From Micavibrio sp. UBA1672 (GTDB lineage: Bacteria; Pseudomonadota; Alphaproteobacteria; Micavibrionales; Micavibrionaceae): a stretch of 30,503 nt of DNA. Both the position numbers and the translations under genes were made by a program. Where the stretch lies: contig DCKO01000035.1 in assembly GCA_002320665.1 (NCBI GenBank), positions 1 to 30,503 on the forward strand, read 5' to 3'. Positions 6,968 to 14,314 of the stretch are shown piece after piece (position 1 is the stretch's first letter; the number at the start of each line of letters is the position of its first letter). The notes under the pieces are model-generated. The model searched no databases. It saw nothing but the letters and a program-made list of their open reading frames with translations, and was not told where the DNA came from.

Positions 6968-9322
6968 GGTTGATACGGTAATCACACCATCTTCATAGAG
7001 ACTCTCAACATCACCAAGACCCGTGATACCTACTAGATTTGCAACTTCTACAAAGTTAGTGCCATTGGCTGCGCCATCAGCATCAACAGACACCGAAGTA
7101 TCACCATCTTTCTCGGTAAGCATTAGGAAATCTGTTATACTATCTGTCACAGGATCAAAATCCAGTATCTCTGTGATTTCAAGAACATCACCATCTCCGG
7201 CGCGGAAATCTTGAATAGCATCTACACCATTCTGATCAGCATCAACGATAAACAGGTCTGAACCTTCGCCGCCCTTCATGGTATCGGCACCATCACCACC
7301 ATAAAGAACATCACTACCAGAATTACCCCAGAAGACATCATCGCCGCCATGACCAATCAGAACATCATCACCATCACGTCCAACCAGACGGTCGGCTACA
7401 TGACCTCCGATCAAAATATCATCTGCAGATGAACCATCGAGATCAAGGGGCACAGTCGATAGTTCCTGATCAAGCACATCATGGTCGCGCCCCTTTTCTA
7501 CTGTTACAAAATGATCAAGACTAAGATTATAACCATCCTTAACATCCAACAATGTTGCCAGATGTACAGCCTGATTTGCTCCGGCATGACCATCACTATC
7601 AAGAAGTAGCTCTGTATTATCGCCATTTTGGACAACCTGAATATAACCGGCCTCAAAAGCCAGATCACGGGTAAACCCAAGAAACTCTGACGTGATTGCC
7701 GTAATGTCAATTTTTTCAGCAAAACGAAAATCGACAATGATATCGCTGCGCTCGTCAAGGCTGGTATATAAAAACGTGTCAGTACCAGAGCCACCTTTCA
7801 ACTTATCAAGCCCCATACCGCCATGTAGCACGTCATCTCCGTTATTACCTTCCATGTAATCATCACCATCGCCGCCATAAAGCACGTCGTTACCACCACG
7901 CCCTTTCAAGACATCATTGAGTACACCTCCGGTAATGGTCTCAGAAGATTCATTGCCTCTTAGGAACAAGGCTTCTATGACAGTTTCATCTAGAACTGGC
8001 TCATCGTCGACATTATTGCCTTTTCCGGAATTACCATTATTACCAGAATTACCTTTATCAGCAGGAGGCCCCTTAGTATCTTCGACAGGAGGTTCTTCTT
8101 GCACAGGTGGATCGTCCTGAACAGGTGGTTGCTCATTATCATTAGAGCCATCCGTGTAATTATCAGGAAGATCCGCACTGATTGATAATTTTGTGTAGGA
8201 ATAATCAGAGGAATCATCTGTCACGATAGAAGAGTCGTTAATATTCGCAGCATCTGCACTAACACCATTATTAGCATAGACATTATTCTGTGTGCTATCA
8301 CCACTTTCCTTAAATGCGATATCTCCAGAAATAATATCATTATTGATTACCCAGTTCTCGTAGGTATCTCCAGGCCCACCAAGACTTCCGCTATAGGGCT
8401 TCATGTACACCGCATAGTTTTCCGAGCGTAATGTATTACCATCAATAATGATGTTATTGGCGCCTTCAAGCTGAACAGCGTCATTGCCATTATCATAAAC
8501 AATATTGCCAATCGCCTGAGAGTTTTCAGCCTGCTTGAACAAAATACCGTTCTTGCCATTGCCATAAACTTCGTTACCTTCAAGCAAAATATTGAAGTTG
8601 AGCATATCTTCCCAGCCATCAATAGACTGACTGCCTGAACCTTTCTGGACAACAATACCTTGTTCACCATTATTATAAGAAACATTATCACGCAAAACAG
8701 TATCATAACTATGTGTCACCACATTGAAACCATGACGGTCATTACTATGTGCAATATTGTTTTCGTAAACTGCATTGGATGTAAAATCTGCAATAAACCC
8801 GTCCCAGCTATTATGGTGAGCAATTGAATCACGAACTGTAAGGTTTGTTGTTTGCTCATGCGGGTTAAAGGCAATACGGGAAACATCATGAATTTCAACG
8901 CGCTCAATCAGAATATTATTATCTGATTCCGGCTTACCCGGTAGAACACCAGTTTGAATACCATCAATTTCCGCCTCAACATTATCACGGTTACCATCAA
9001 TTGTTAGATCACGGATAATAACATTCTCCGTAACCTCGTTAACAGGTGTTCTAATAACACCTGAAATTTTTGTTTCCTGAGAATCAGAAACCTTTAGAAT
9101 CGTTTCACCAATACCATCACCCGAAAGCTCTGTATTGCTATGAATTCTAATTCCCCCCTTAGAAGCTCTTTCTGTGCTGGAAATTATATAGGTTCCGGCA
9201 GATAGATAAACATGGCCTCCACCAGCATCTCTTGCCGCATCTAGTGCTGCCTGAATAGCAGCGGTATCATCAATATTGTCATCCGGATTTGCACCGTAAT
9301 CCCGTGGATCAAACACAAGCAT
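6953..9322 (-). CDS. Secreted AlgE-type mannuronan C5-epimerase homologue with RTX modules
   Basis: A 789-residue protein. Residues 1-355 align closely with the right-handed beta-helix A-module of Azotobacter AlgE1-7: VFDPRDYGANPDDNIDDTAA, GGGHVYLSAGTY, RDLTIDGNRDN, RDSIAHHNSWDGFIADF and NDRHGFNVVT. A Pro/Glu- then Gly/Asn-rich linker (about 398-437) leads to two RTX blocks (about 458-515 and 630-690) and a type I secretion tail (about 700-785). Such enzymes convert mannuronate to guluronate outside the cell with calcium. Odd point: the family's YGFDPHEQ motif reads IAFNPHEQ (150-157), so the residues matching AlgE4 Tyr149 and Asp152 are Ile and Asn; His155, Asp179 and Arg196 remain. Activity may therefore be lost or changed. 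The ATG at 9322 follows GGAGAA. Confidence 0.85.
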   Translation of the reverse strand: MLVFDPRDYGANPDDNIDDTAAIQAALDAARDAGGGHVYLSAGTYIISSTERASKGGIRIHSNTELSGDGIGETILKVSDSQETKISGVIRTPVNEVTENVIIRDLTIDGNRDNVEAEIDGIQTGVLPGKPESDNNILIERVEIHDVSRIAFNPHEQTTNLTVRDSIAHHNSWDGFIADFTSNAVYENNIAHSNDRHGFNVVTHSYDTVLRDNVSYNNGEQGIVVQKGSGSQSIDGWEDMLNFNILLEGNEVYGNGKNGILFKQAENSQAIGNIVYDNGNDAVQLEGANNIIIDGNTLRSENYAVYMKPYSGSLGGPGDTYENWVINNDIISGDIAFKESGDSTQNNVYANNGVSADAANINDSSIVTDDSSDYSYTKLSISADLPDNYTDGSNDNEQPPVQDDPPVQEEPPVEDTKGPPADKGNSGNNGNSGKGNNVDDEPVLDETVIEALFLRGNESSETITGGVLNDVLKGRGGNDVLYGGDGDDYMEGNNGDDVLHGGMGLDKLKGGSGTDTFLYTSLDERSDIIVDFRFAEKIDITAITSEFLGFTRDLAFEAGYIQVVQNGDNTELLLDSDGHAGANQAVHLATLLDVKDGYNLSLDHFVTVEKGRDHDVLDQELSTVPLDLDGSSADDILIGGHVADRLVGRDGDDVLIGHGGDDVFWGNSGSDVLYGGDGADTMKGGEGSDLFIVDADQNGVDAIQDFRAGDGDVLEITEILDFDPVTDSITDFLMLTEKDGDTSVSVDADGAANGTNFVEVANLVGITGLGDVESLYEDGVITVSTEANV

Positions 9323-9615
9323 GGGGTTCTCCTTTTACGCAAATAGTTAAAACGCAACTCAAATATTTTTTGTTTTTTTGTTAAATATTAGACTCTGCTA
9401 ATTTTTTTGGAAAGATGGTCTATTTCTGACGATATGGAATATATCTTTGCTTTCCTGCTCTCATACTAGACAGCATTAGGTTAATTTTCCGTATATAAAA
9501 AAATATAAGTTTTCTGCGGCGTTTCAACCGAACATTGACTAAAATTTTAGGAAAATAAATGCTAAGAATGAAAGGTATTTTTTATATAGACTAAAAGTTA
9601 GCCGTGGACAACATC
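9323..9615 (-). other. A+T-rich intergenic region between alg8 and the epimerase-like gene
   Basis: About 290 bases without a credible coding region on either strand. It must hold the end of the algD-alg8 transcript and probably the promoter of the epimerase-like gene (both minus strand). I see long A and T runs but no hairpin with a convincing U-tract and no well-spaced promoter boxes that I would defend. The only clear signal is GGAGAA immediately before the start at 9322. Confidence 0.5.
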
Positions 9616-11142
9616 TTAGCTAAAGAGCCAATAAGGCACTTCCATGACACCCGAGAAAAATCCAACCAGCGCAACAAAGACTGTCATTGCCACACCATAA
9701 ACATAATTAGATGTGAATTTCACGAATCGGGCCTGCCAGCTACTCATACCTCTTTGCAATTTTGTTTTCTGACGAGTCCATGATTGTTGGTCAAGTCGGA
9801 AGAACACAAACGTCTTAATCGCCGACCCCCAAATCTGGTTGTAATAAATCAGGAATGGATAATACCAACTCAGTACCGGACGGGACGTTAGTAACATCAA
9901 GGTCATAATCCAGCGTGTAAAACCTATCCACGCAATATAAATCGGGAAGAAAGCAACAGAGTGCTTAATAACAAGCATAATTGCAAAAATCGGCCCAGCC
10001 AAAGACGTCCACATAGAAATACGCTGATCAACCACACACCACCATACAAATAGCCCTACGCGGTGAGGCCCTAGCCTAACAACGCGCCCATTCGTACGGA
10101 GCATATTGCCAAACCAGCGAAACATAAGCTGCGTCGTTGCACGAAGGAAATACGGAGATGGCGGATGTTCGACAGTCATCACAACTGTATCGGGGATATA
10201 AGCCATGTCATAGCCTTGCTTGATAACCCAATACCAACTCGACTTATCGTCACCCGTCAAAAACTTGAATTTTCCCAAACGCCAATGATTAATCGAATCA
10301 TTCTGCACATCATCTATGAAATCCGGATCGGTAATGATCTCAGCGCGAAACATCGACATACGCCCTGTAAGCGTTAAGACTTTTTTGGACAAGGCCACAG
10401 AATTCATCAAAATCTGCCGCTGGGCAAATCGCAAATGGTGCCACTCACGAATAATTTTGCTGCCTTTCACGTTACATTCTTCATCAGTCGTCAAAGCACC
10501 AAGATTAGGCATATACTTAAAGAACGGTGAACATTTTCGTATCAAACCATCACCTAGAATAGAATCCCCGTCAATCACAGCGACCACAGCATCAGGTGCA
10601 GGCATATCACGAGAGATAGCGCGGAAACCTTGCGCAAGCCCATCACGCTTACCTGTCCCGGGAATTCTGACAATCTGCAAACGTACATGTTCCGGAGGAT
10701 CAAGCATCTCGAAAATCTGCTTGAACATAATTTCATCAGACATCTCGACAATCGATGCTACAATCGTAGCAGGCACGCCGCAATTAATTGCTTCACGAAT
10801 AGCCGCGGCATAAACCTCACCGGCTGTCTGCGCCTCAATTCTGAATGCTGTGACGAGCAAATATACATGGGAAGGCATTAACTCATCAATACGAGAGTCA
10901 ACGTCATGACGCATTTTTGGGAATACATACCTATGATATATAACAGAACGTGTAAAATGAATCAAGCCCCAACTGTAACGCCAAACCGCTAGCCCTCCAA
11001 CAACGAGGATAAATTGTGTCGAAGCCGGGTCCAACGCGGCAGTCGGTAAGGTGGAGACAAGGACGATTAATAATACTGTATAAACAGTAAAACCAAACGT
11101 CCCTTTAGGAAGAAACGATTTCCGTTCAAGGCGACTTTCCAT
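9616..11142 (-). CDS. alg8: Alg8, alginate polymerase (family 2 glycosyltransferase)
   Basis: An inner-membrane processive glycosyltransferase that polymerises GDP-mannuronate, working with Alg44. The predicted protein is 508 residues. Paired N-terminal membrane helices (FGFTVYTVLLIVLVSTLP; ILVVGGLAVWRYSWGL) precede a cytoplasmic GT2 domain with AVIDGDSI, TTDEECN and TGDDKSSWYW. The substrate-tunnel motif QLMFRWFGNMLRTNGR follows, then several C-terminal helices. The frame extends upstream to 11244, but that would overlap algD by 50 bases and add 34 residues unlike the family. The ATG at 11142 has AGAAGGG upstream and gives a length close to Pseudomonas Alg8. It follows algD after about 50 bases, so the two are co-transcribed. 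Its partner alg44 is not adjacent. Confidence 0.93.
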   Translation of the reverse strand: MESRLERKSFLPKGTFGFTVYTVLLIVLVSTLPTAALDPASTQFILVVGGLAVWRYSWGLIHFTRSVIYHRYVFPKMRHDVDSRIDELMPSHVYLLVTAFRIEAQTAGEVYAAAIREAINCGVPATIVASIVEMSDEIMFKQIFEMLDPPEHVRLQIVRIPGTGKRDGLAQGFRAISRDMPAPDAVVAVIDGDSILGDGLIRKCSPFFKYMPNLGALTTDEECNVKGSKIIREWHHLRFAQRQILMNSVALSKKVLTLTGRMSMFRAEIITDPDFIDDVQNDSINHWRLGKFKFLTGDDKSSWYWVIKQGYDMAYIPDTVVMTVEHPPSPYFLRATTQLMFRWFGNMLRTNGRVVRLGPHRVGLFVWWCVVDQRISMWTSLAGPIFAIMLVIKHSVAFFPIYIAWIGFTRWIMTLMLLTSRPVLSWYYPFLIYYNQIWGSAIKTFVFFRLDQQSWTRQKTKLQRGMSSWQARFVKFTSNYVYGVAMTVFVALVGFFSGVMEVPYWLFS

Positions 11143-11194
11143 CGTGTGCCCTTCTCTATCTCCGAACCGTGTTAATGAATGATGACCCGAGTGA

Positions 11195-12517
11195 TTACCA
11201 GCAAATACCCGTATAGGATTCTCTCTTCTCAAGAGTTTCATCATTTAAGCGCACAAGATCGATAACTGCAAGATTATCATTCGCTTTATCATTAATTATT
11301 GTAGCGAAATCCTTATTACCGTTACCAATAACAACCAGATCACTTGCAGAGAGAAGATCTTCAGCATTTTCGGTCAGGCATTTTGAGATATGTGGAATAC
11401 CTTCACGGATATATTTCTGGTTTGCACCTTCCATATTAGCTGCTTCAAATACGCATGGGTCATAGATTGTTAGCTCATAGCCATCGTTAAGAAGCTGATC
11501 AGCAAGAGTTACCAATGGAGACTCACGAAGATCATCTGTACCGGCTTTAAAGCTCAAGCCCATCATACCAATTTTCTTCTTCCCGGATTGATCAATCATA
11601 GACTTCGCACGACGAACCTGCTCGTCATTGGCTTCAAGAAGCGCATCAAAAATCGGAGTCTGGATAGATTTATCCTTACCCTTTGCACGGATCGCACGAA
11701 CATCTTTAGGCAAACATGAACCACCGAAAGCAAAACCAGGCTTAAGGTAGGCTTTAGAGATATTAAGCTTTGTATCAAGGAAGAAAATGTCCATAACTTT
11801 ATGGCTATCAACGCCAAGCTCTTTAAGAATGTTACCAAGTTCATTGGCAAAACCAACTTTCATCGCGTGCCATGCATTATCTGCATATTTAACACCTTCA
11901 GAAACTTCGACATCACAAACAACCAGATCAGCTTCGATGCCTTTATATACATCTCTCATCATCTGGGCTGTTTTTTCATCCTGCGCACCAATAACAATCT
12001 TTGGAGGATTAAAGTAATCCCAGATTGCTGTACTTTCACGAAGGAATTCAGGGTTGTTACCAAAACCAAAACCTTCGCCAACTTTCTTACCAGAAGCCCT
12101 CTCTATCGCAGGAATAGCAATCTCATGGGCTGTACCCGGAACAACTGTTGAGCGAAGAACCACTGTATGAAACTCATCTTTTTCTTTGATAACTTCACCG
12201 ATCTGAGCACAAACCGCTTCAACATAATCAAGTTTAAGTGAACCATCTTCATTGCTTGGCGTACCAACACAAATTAATGAAATATCAGAATTCATAACAG
12301 CTTCGCGAACATCCAAAGTAGCTTTAAGCTTACCGTTTTCCGCATTACGCTTGATCATCTCAGGAAGATCAGGCTCGATAATTGGTGAGCGCCCTTCACC
12401 AATACACTTAACTTTAATAGGATCCATATCAATGGCAATAACATCAAAACCAGATTCCGCCAGACAAGCACTTGCAACCGCGCCTACATAACCCAAACCA
12501 AATACACTAATTCTCAT
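11195..12517 (-). CDS. algD: AlgD, GDP-mannose 6-dehydrogenase
   Basis: A cytoplasmic enzyme that oxidises GDP-mannose to GDP-mannuronic acid with two NAD+, the committed step of alginate synthesis. The 440-residue product starts MRISVFGLGYVGAV (Rossmann NAD-binding motif). It has CVGTPS near 84, NPEFLRESTAIWDY near 155, and GGSCLPKDVRA with the catalytic cysteine at 268, the same position as in Pseudomonas AlgD. SFKAGTDDLRESPLV and the terminal GICW are also family features. A GTG one codon upstream is possible, but the ATG at 12517 has GGGAG at good spacing and matches the family start. It is first in a short algD-alg8 unit, divergent from the lyase gene. Confidence 0.96.
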   Translation of the reverse strand: MRISVFGLGYVGAVASACLAESGFDVIAIDMDPIKVKCIGEGRSPIIEPDLPEMIKRNAENGKLKATLDVREAVMNSDISLICVGTPSNEDGSLKLDYVEAVCAQIGEVIKEKDEFHTVVLRSTVVPGTAHEIAIPAIERASGKKVGEGFGFGNNPEFLRESTAIWDYFNPPKIVIGAQDEKTAQMMRDVYKGIEADLVVCDVEVSEGVKYADNAWHAMKVGFANELGNILKELGVDSHKVMDIFFLDTKLNISKAYLKPGFAFGGSCLPKDVRAIRAKGKDKSIQTPIFDALLEANDEQVRRAKSMIDQSGKKKIGMMGLSFKAGTDDLRESPLVTLADQLLNDGYELTIYDPCVFEAANMEGANQKYIREGIPHISKCLTENAEDLLSASDLVVIGNGNKDFATIINDKANDNLAVIDLVRLNDETLEKRESYTGICW

Positions 12518-12520
12518 CAC

Positions 12521-12698
12521 TTTCTCTCCCGTTTCTCACGTGTGACTTTTATACTACTAAAAAAATTGCGCTTTCTTCTACAGCGTTATTACGAAAAATA
12601 CAAGAAAATAAAGCAGTTTATTTCCTTTTTTATGGCTTTATATTCATATATAAGTCTGTTGAGAATGGGAACACTATATTTTAAAGAGTATTCAAATT
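12521..12698. promoter_or_regulatory. Divergent control region between algD and the alginate lyase gene
   Basis: A 178-base A+T-rich region that must carry promoters for algD (minus) and algL (plus). A 7-bp A/T hairpin with loop GCAG lies at 12606-12623. A CACGTG hexamer lies at 12538-12543. I could not identify a convincing sigma-70 or AlgU-type promoter by eye. The lyase and the first committed biosynthetic gene could be controlled from one region. Confidence 0.4.
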
Positions 12699-13817
12699 AT
12701 GACGATCAAACACGGAAAACAGTTTTTTTTTATACTACTTTGCAGCATAGCTCTTACAGCTTGCAACTCGGAAAACACTATCGAGGAAACCGGAGGCCTA
12801 AAGCCCCCCTTTAACCTTTCTGGCATTTATGAACGAGTAGAAAAACCATTTACTGCTCGGTTTGAATGTAAAGAAACGCCAGAGCCTATCTATGACCTCT
12901 TCTTCAATTCTATGTACAGCAAAGCTTCCAAAAACTCTTCGGAAGTTGATCAGGCCGCTTATAAAAAATATTTGAAAGACACAGAAAATATTAAAACCCT
13001 TGAAAGCAAGTTGGCCGTTATGGGCAATAGATACCTTATGTCATGGCCACACCGCATTGAAATAGCGCAATGCGCACTTGGCTGGATGGATGACTGGGCC
13101 AAAGCCGATGGCTTCATGGGCGACGCCAACCATATGGGTGAGTTTGTCCGTAAATGGGCTTTGGCATCTGTATCCCTTACCTATCTACAGATCCGAAATG
13201 AAGGCAATTTAGATAAAGAGCAAAAAACGCGTGTTAAAGCATGGCTTAATCGCCTCACAGATCAGGTGATCGACGACTTCAGTAAAAAACCGGAAATCAA
13301 CTCCCGCAATAACAACCATATGTATTGGGCCGTCTGGGCCGTAGCAAATGGCGCGGTTGTTAATAACAATAAAGAACAATTTAACTGGGCTATGGAAAAA
13401 GCAAAAGAAGCTATTGATCATATTCAGGATGACGGCACACTTAAAATCGAACTTATTCGCGGCAAAAAAGCCTATAACTACCATCATTATGCAGCTATTC
13501 CGCTCTTTTACCTTGCCGAAATCGCGCAGACCAATGGTATTGATCTCTATAAAGAAAATAATGAGGGCTTACAGCGCCTAGCCAAGCGAATTTTGCTAAA
13601 CATTGATGATCAGGGCTATTTCGAAATACTCACGGGCAAGAAACAAGACCTTACGCGTACCATCACACATTCAAATTTGTCATGGTTAGTGCCCTATTAT
13701 AAGAAATACGAAGATTCAGATGCATTGAAATTGCTAAAGCTCTATCACCCCGTCAGGCATAGTCGCGTGGGTGGAAACGCTGTTTTCCTGTATAGTGGTT
13801 TAAAAAATTATGATTGA
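12699..13817 (+). CDS. algL: AlgL-like alginate lyase (PL5), predicted lipoprotein
   Basis: A 372-residue mannuronate-specific lyase that cuts alginate by beta-elimination, in alginate producers usually in the periplasm to clear stray polymer. Family blocks: NHMGEFVRKWALASVSLTYL near 144-163, NNHMYWAVWAV with catalytic His207, ELIRGKKAYNYHHYA with Arg254 and Tyr261, and SRVGGNAVFLYSG at the C-terminus. The N-terminus is a lipoprotein signal with lipobox LTAC (Cys22, next residue Asn), so the protein is probably anchored to the outer membrane; Pseudomonas AlgL is soluble. The substrate-lid segment SKYEGSD of Pseudomonas reads SMYSKAS, losing the binding lysine at that position. It is the only core gene on the plus strand, and its end overlaps the convergent small gene by 10 bases. 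Confidence 0.9.
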   Translation: MTIKHGKQFFFILLCSIALTACNSENTIEETGGLKPPFNLSGIYERVEKPFTARFECKETPEPIYDLFFNSMYSKASKNSSEVDQAAYKKYLKDTENIKTLESKLAVMGNRYLMSWPHRIEIAQCALGWMDDWAKADGFMGDANHMGEFVRKWALASVSLTYLQIRNEGNLDKEQKTRVKAWLNRLTDQVIDDFSKKPEINSRNNNHMYWAVWAVANGAVVNNNKEQFNWAMEKAKEAIDHIQDDGTLKIELIRGKKAYNYHHYAAIPLFYLAEIAQTNGIDLYKENNEGLQRLAKRILLNIDDQGYFEILTGKKQDLTRTITHSNLSWLVPYYKKYEDSDALKLLKLYHPVRHSRVGGNAVFLYSGLKNYD

Positions 13818-14209
13818 ATAATCTCTGGCAAAATAATCATACAATCATCGCCGCCATTTTCTATAGGATCACAGCCTTCTAGGGCCTGTCTTTTGGCCAG
13901 AACCTCAAGCCCTTCACCTGATTGATGACTATTATGGTTAAACTCTTCTTCAAGTGGGGAACTTAAATAGATTTTTTCTTTTTCAGGGATATCTAAAACA
14001 AGATTATTCTTTGCTAAATAATCACTTATATTGTCATCACATTCTTTTCGGCTAGCCACATCAGACATTTTAGTAGCGACATCATTATTTGCCGACTTGA
14101 CCATATCCTCACTAAGATCAGAATCGCTTTGAAGCATAGCAGTACTAGCAACAATCCCTAGAGCAACTAGCGGCATTTTCAGAATATCTAAAATCCCGTT
14201 TCTTTGCAT
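13808..14209 (-). CDS. Small exported or membrane-anchored protein of unknown function
   Basis: A 133-residue product that I do not recognise. The N-terminus (MQRNGILDILKMPLVALGIVASTAML) is a hydrophobic signal or anchor segment. The rest is acidic and polar with three cysteines (KECDD, EGCDP, DDCMI), consistent with periplasmic location. The ATG at 14209 has AAGGAAG five bases upstream; a TTG directly before it is less likely. It is the last gene of the long alginate run, about 100 bases after the AlgX paralogue, and its 3' end overlaps the convergent lyase gene by 10 bases. Its position suggests a role in alginate handling; nothing in the sequence shows what it is. Confidence 0.65.
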   Translation of the reverse strand: MQRNGILDILKMPLVALGIVASTAMLQSDSDLSEDMVKSANNDVATKMSDVASRKECDDNISDYLAKNNLVLDIPEKEKIYLSSPLEEEFNHNSHQSGEGLEVLAKRQALEGCDPIENGGDDCMIILPEIIQS

Positions 14210-14314
14210 CAAAGCTTCCTTACCTCACTCTTTTCAATCCTGTTTTAATAGCAGTAAATATCACCCATTATAGTAGAAAACAATTTTAAAAGGCAAATTG
14301 CTGTTTTACAAAAA

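Noticed and set aside
11143..11244. A longer N-terminus for Alg8 that overlaps algD
   Set aside because: The extra 34 residues are not hydrophobic and do not resemble Alg8; the ATG at 11142 has its own ribosome-binding site and fits the family length.
12542..12814. A 90-codon plus-strand frame overlapping the lyase start
   Set aside because: It starts in the A+T-rich divergent region and runs out of frame through the lyase signal sequence; no ribosome-binding site and no protein-like pattern.
13740..13800. The RHSRVGGN segment at the lyase C-terminus, which resembles the translation of dispersed palindromic repeats
   Set aside because: It aligns with the conserved AlgL C-terminal FRLGGEV segment, so it is native coding sequence, not an inserted repeat.
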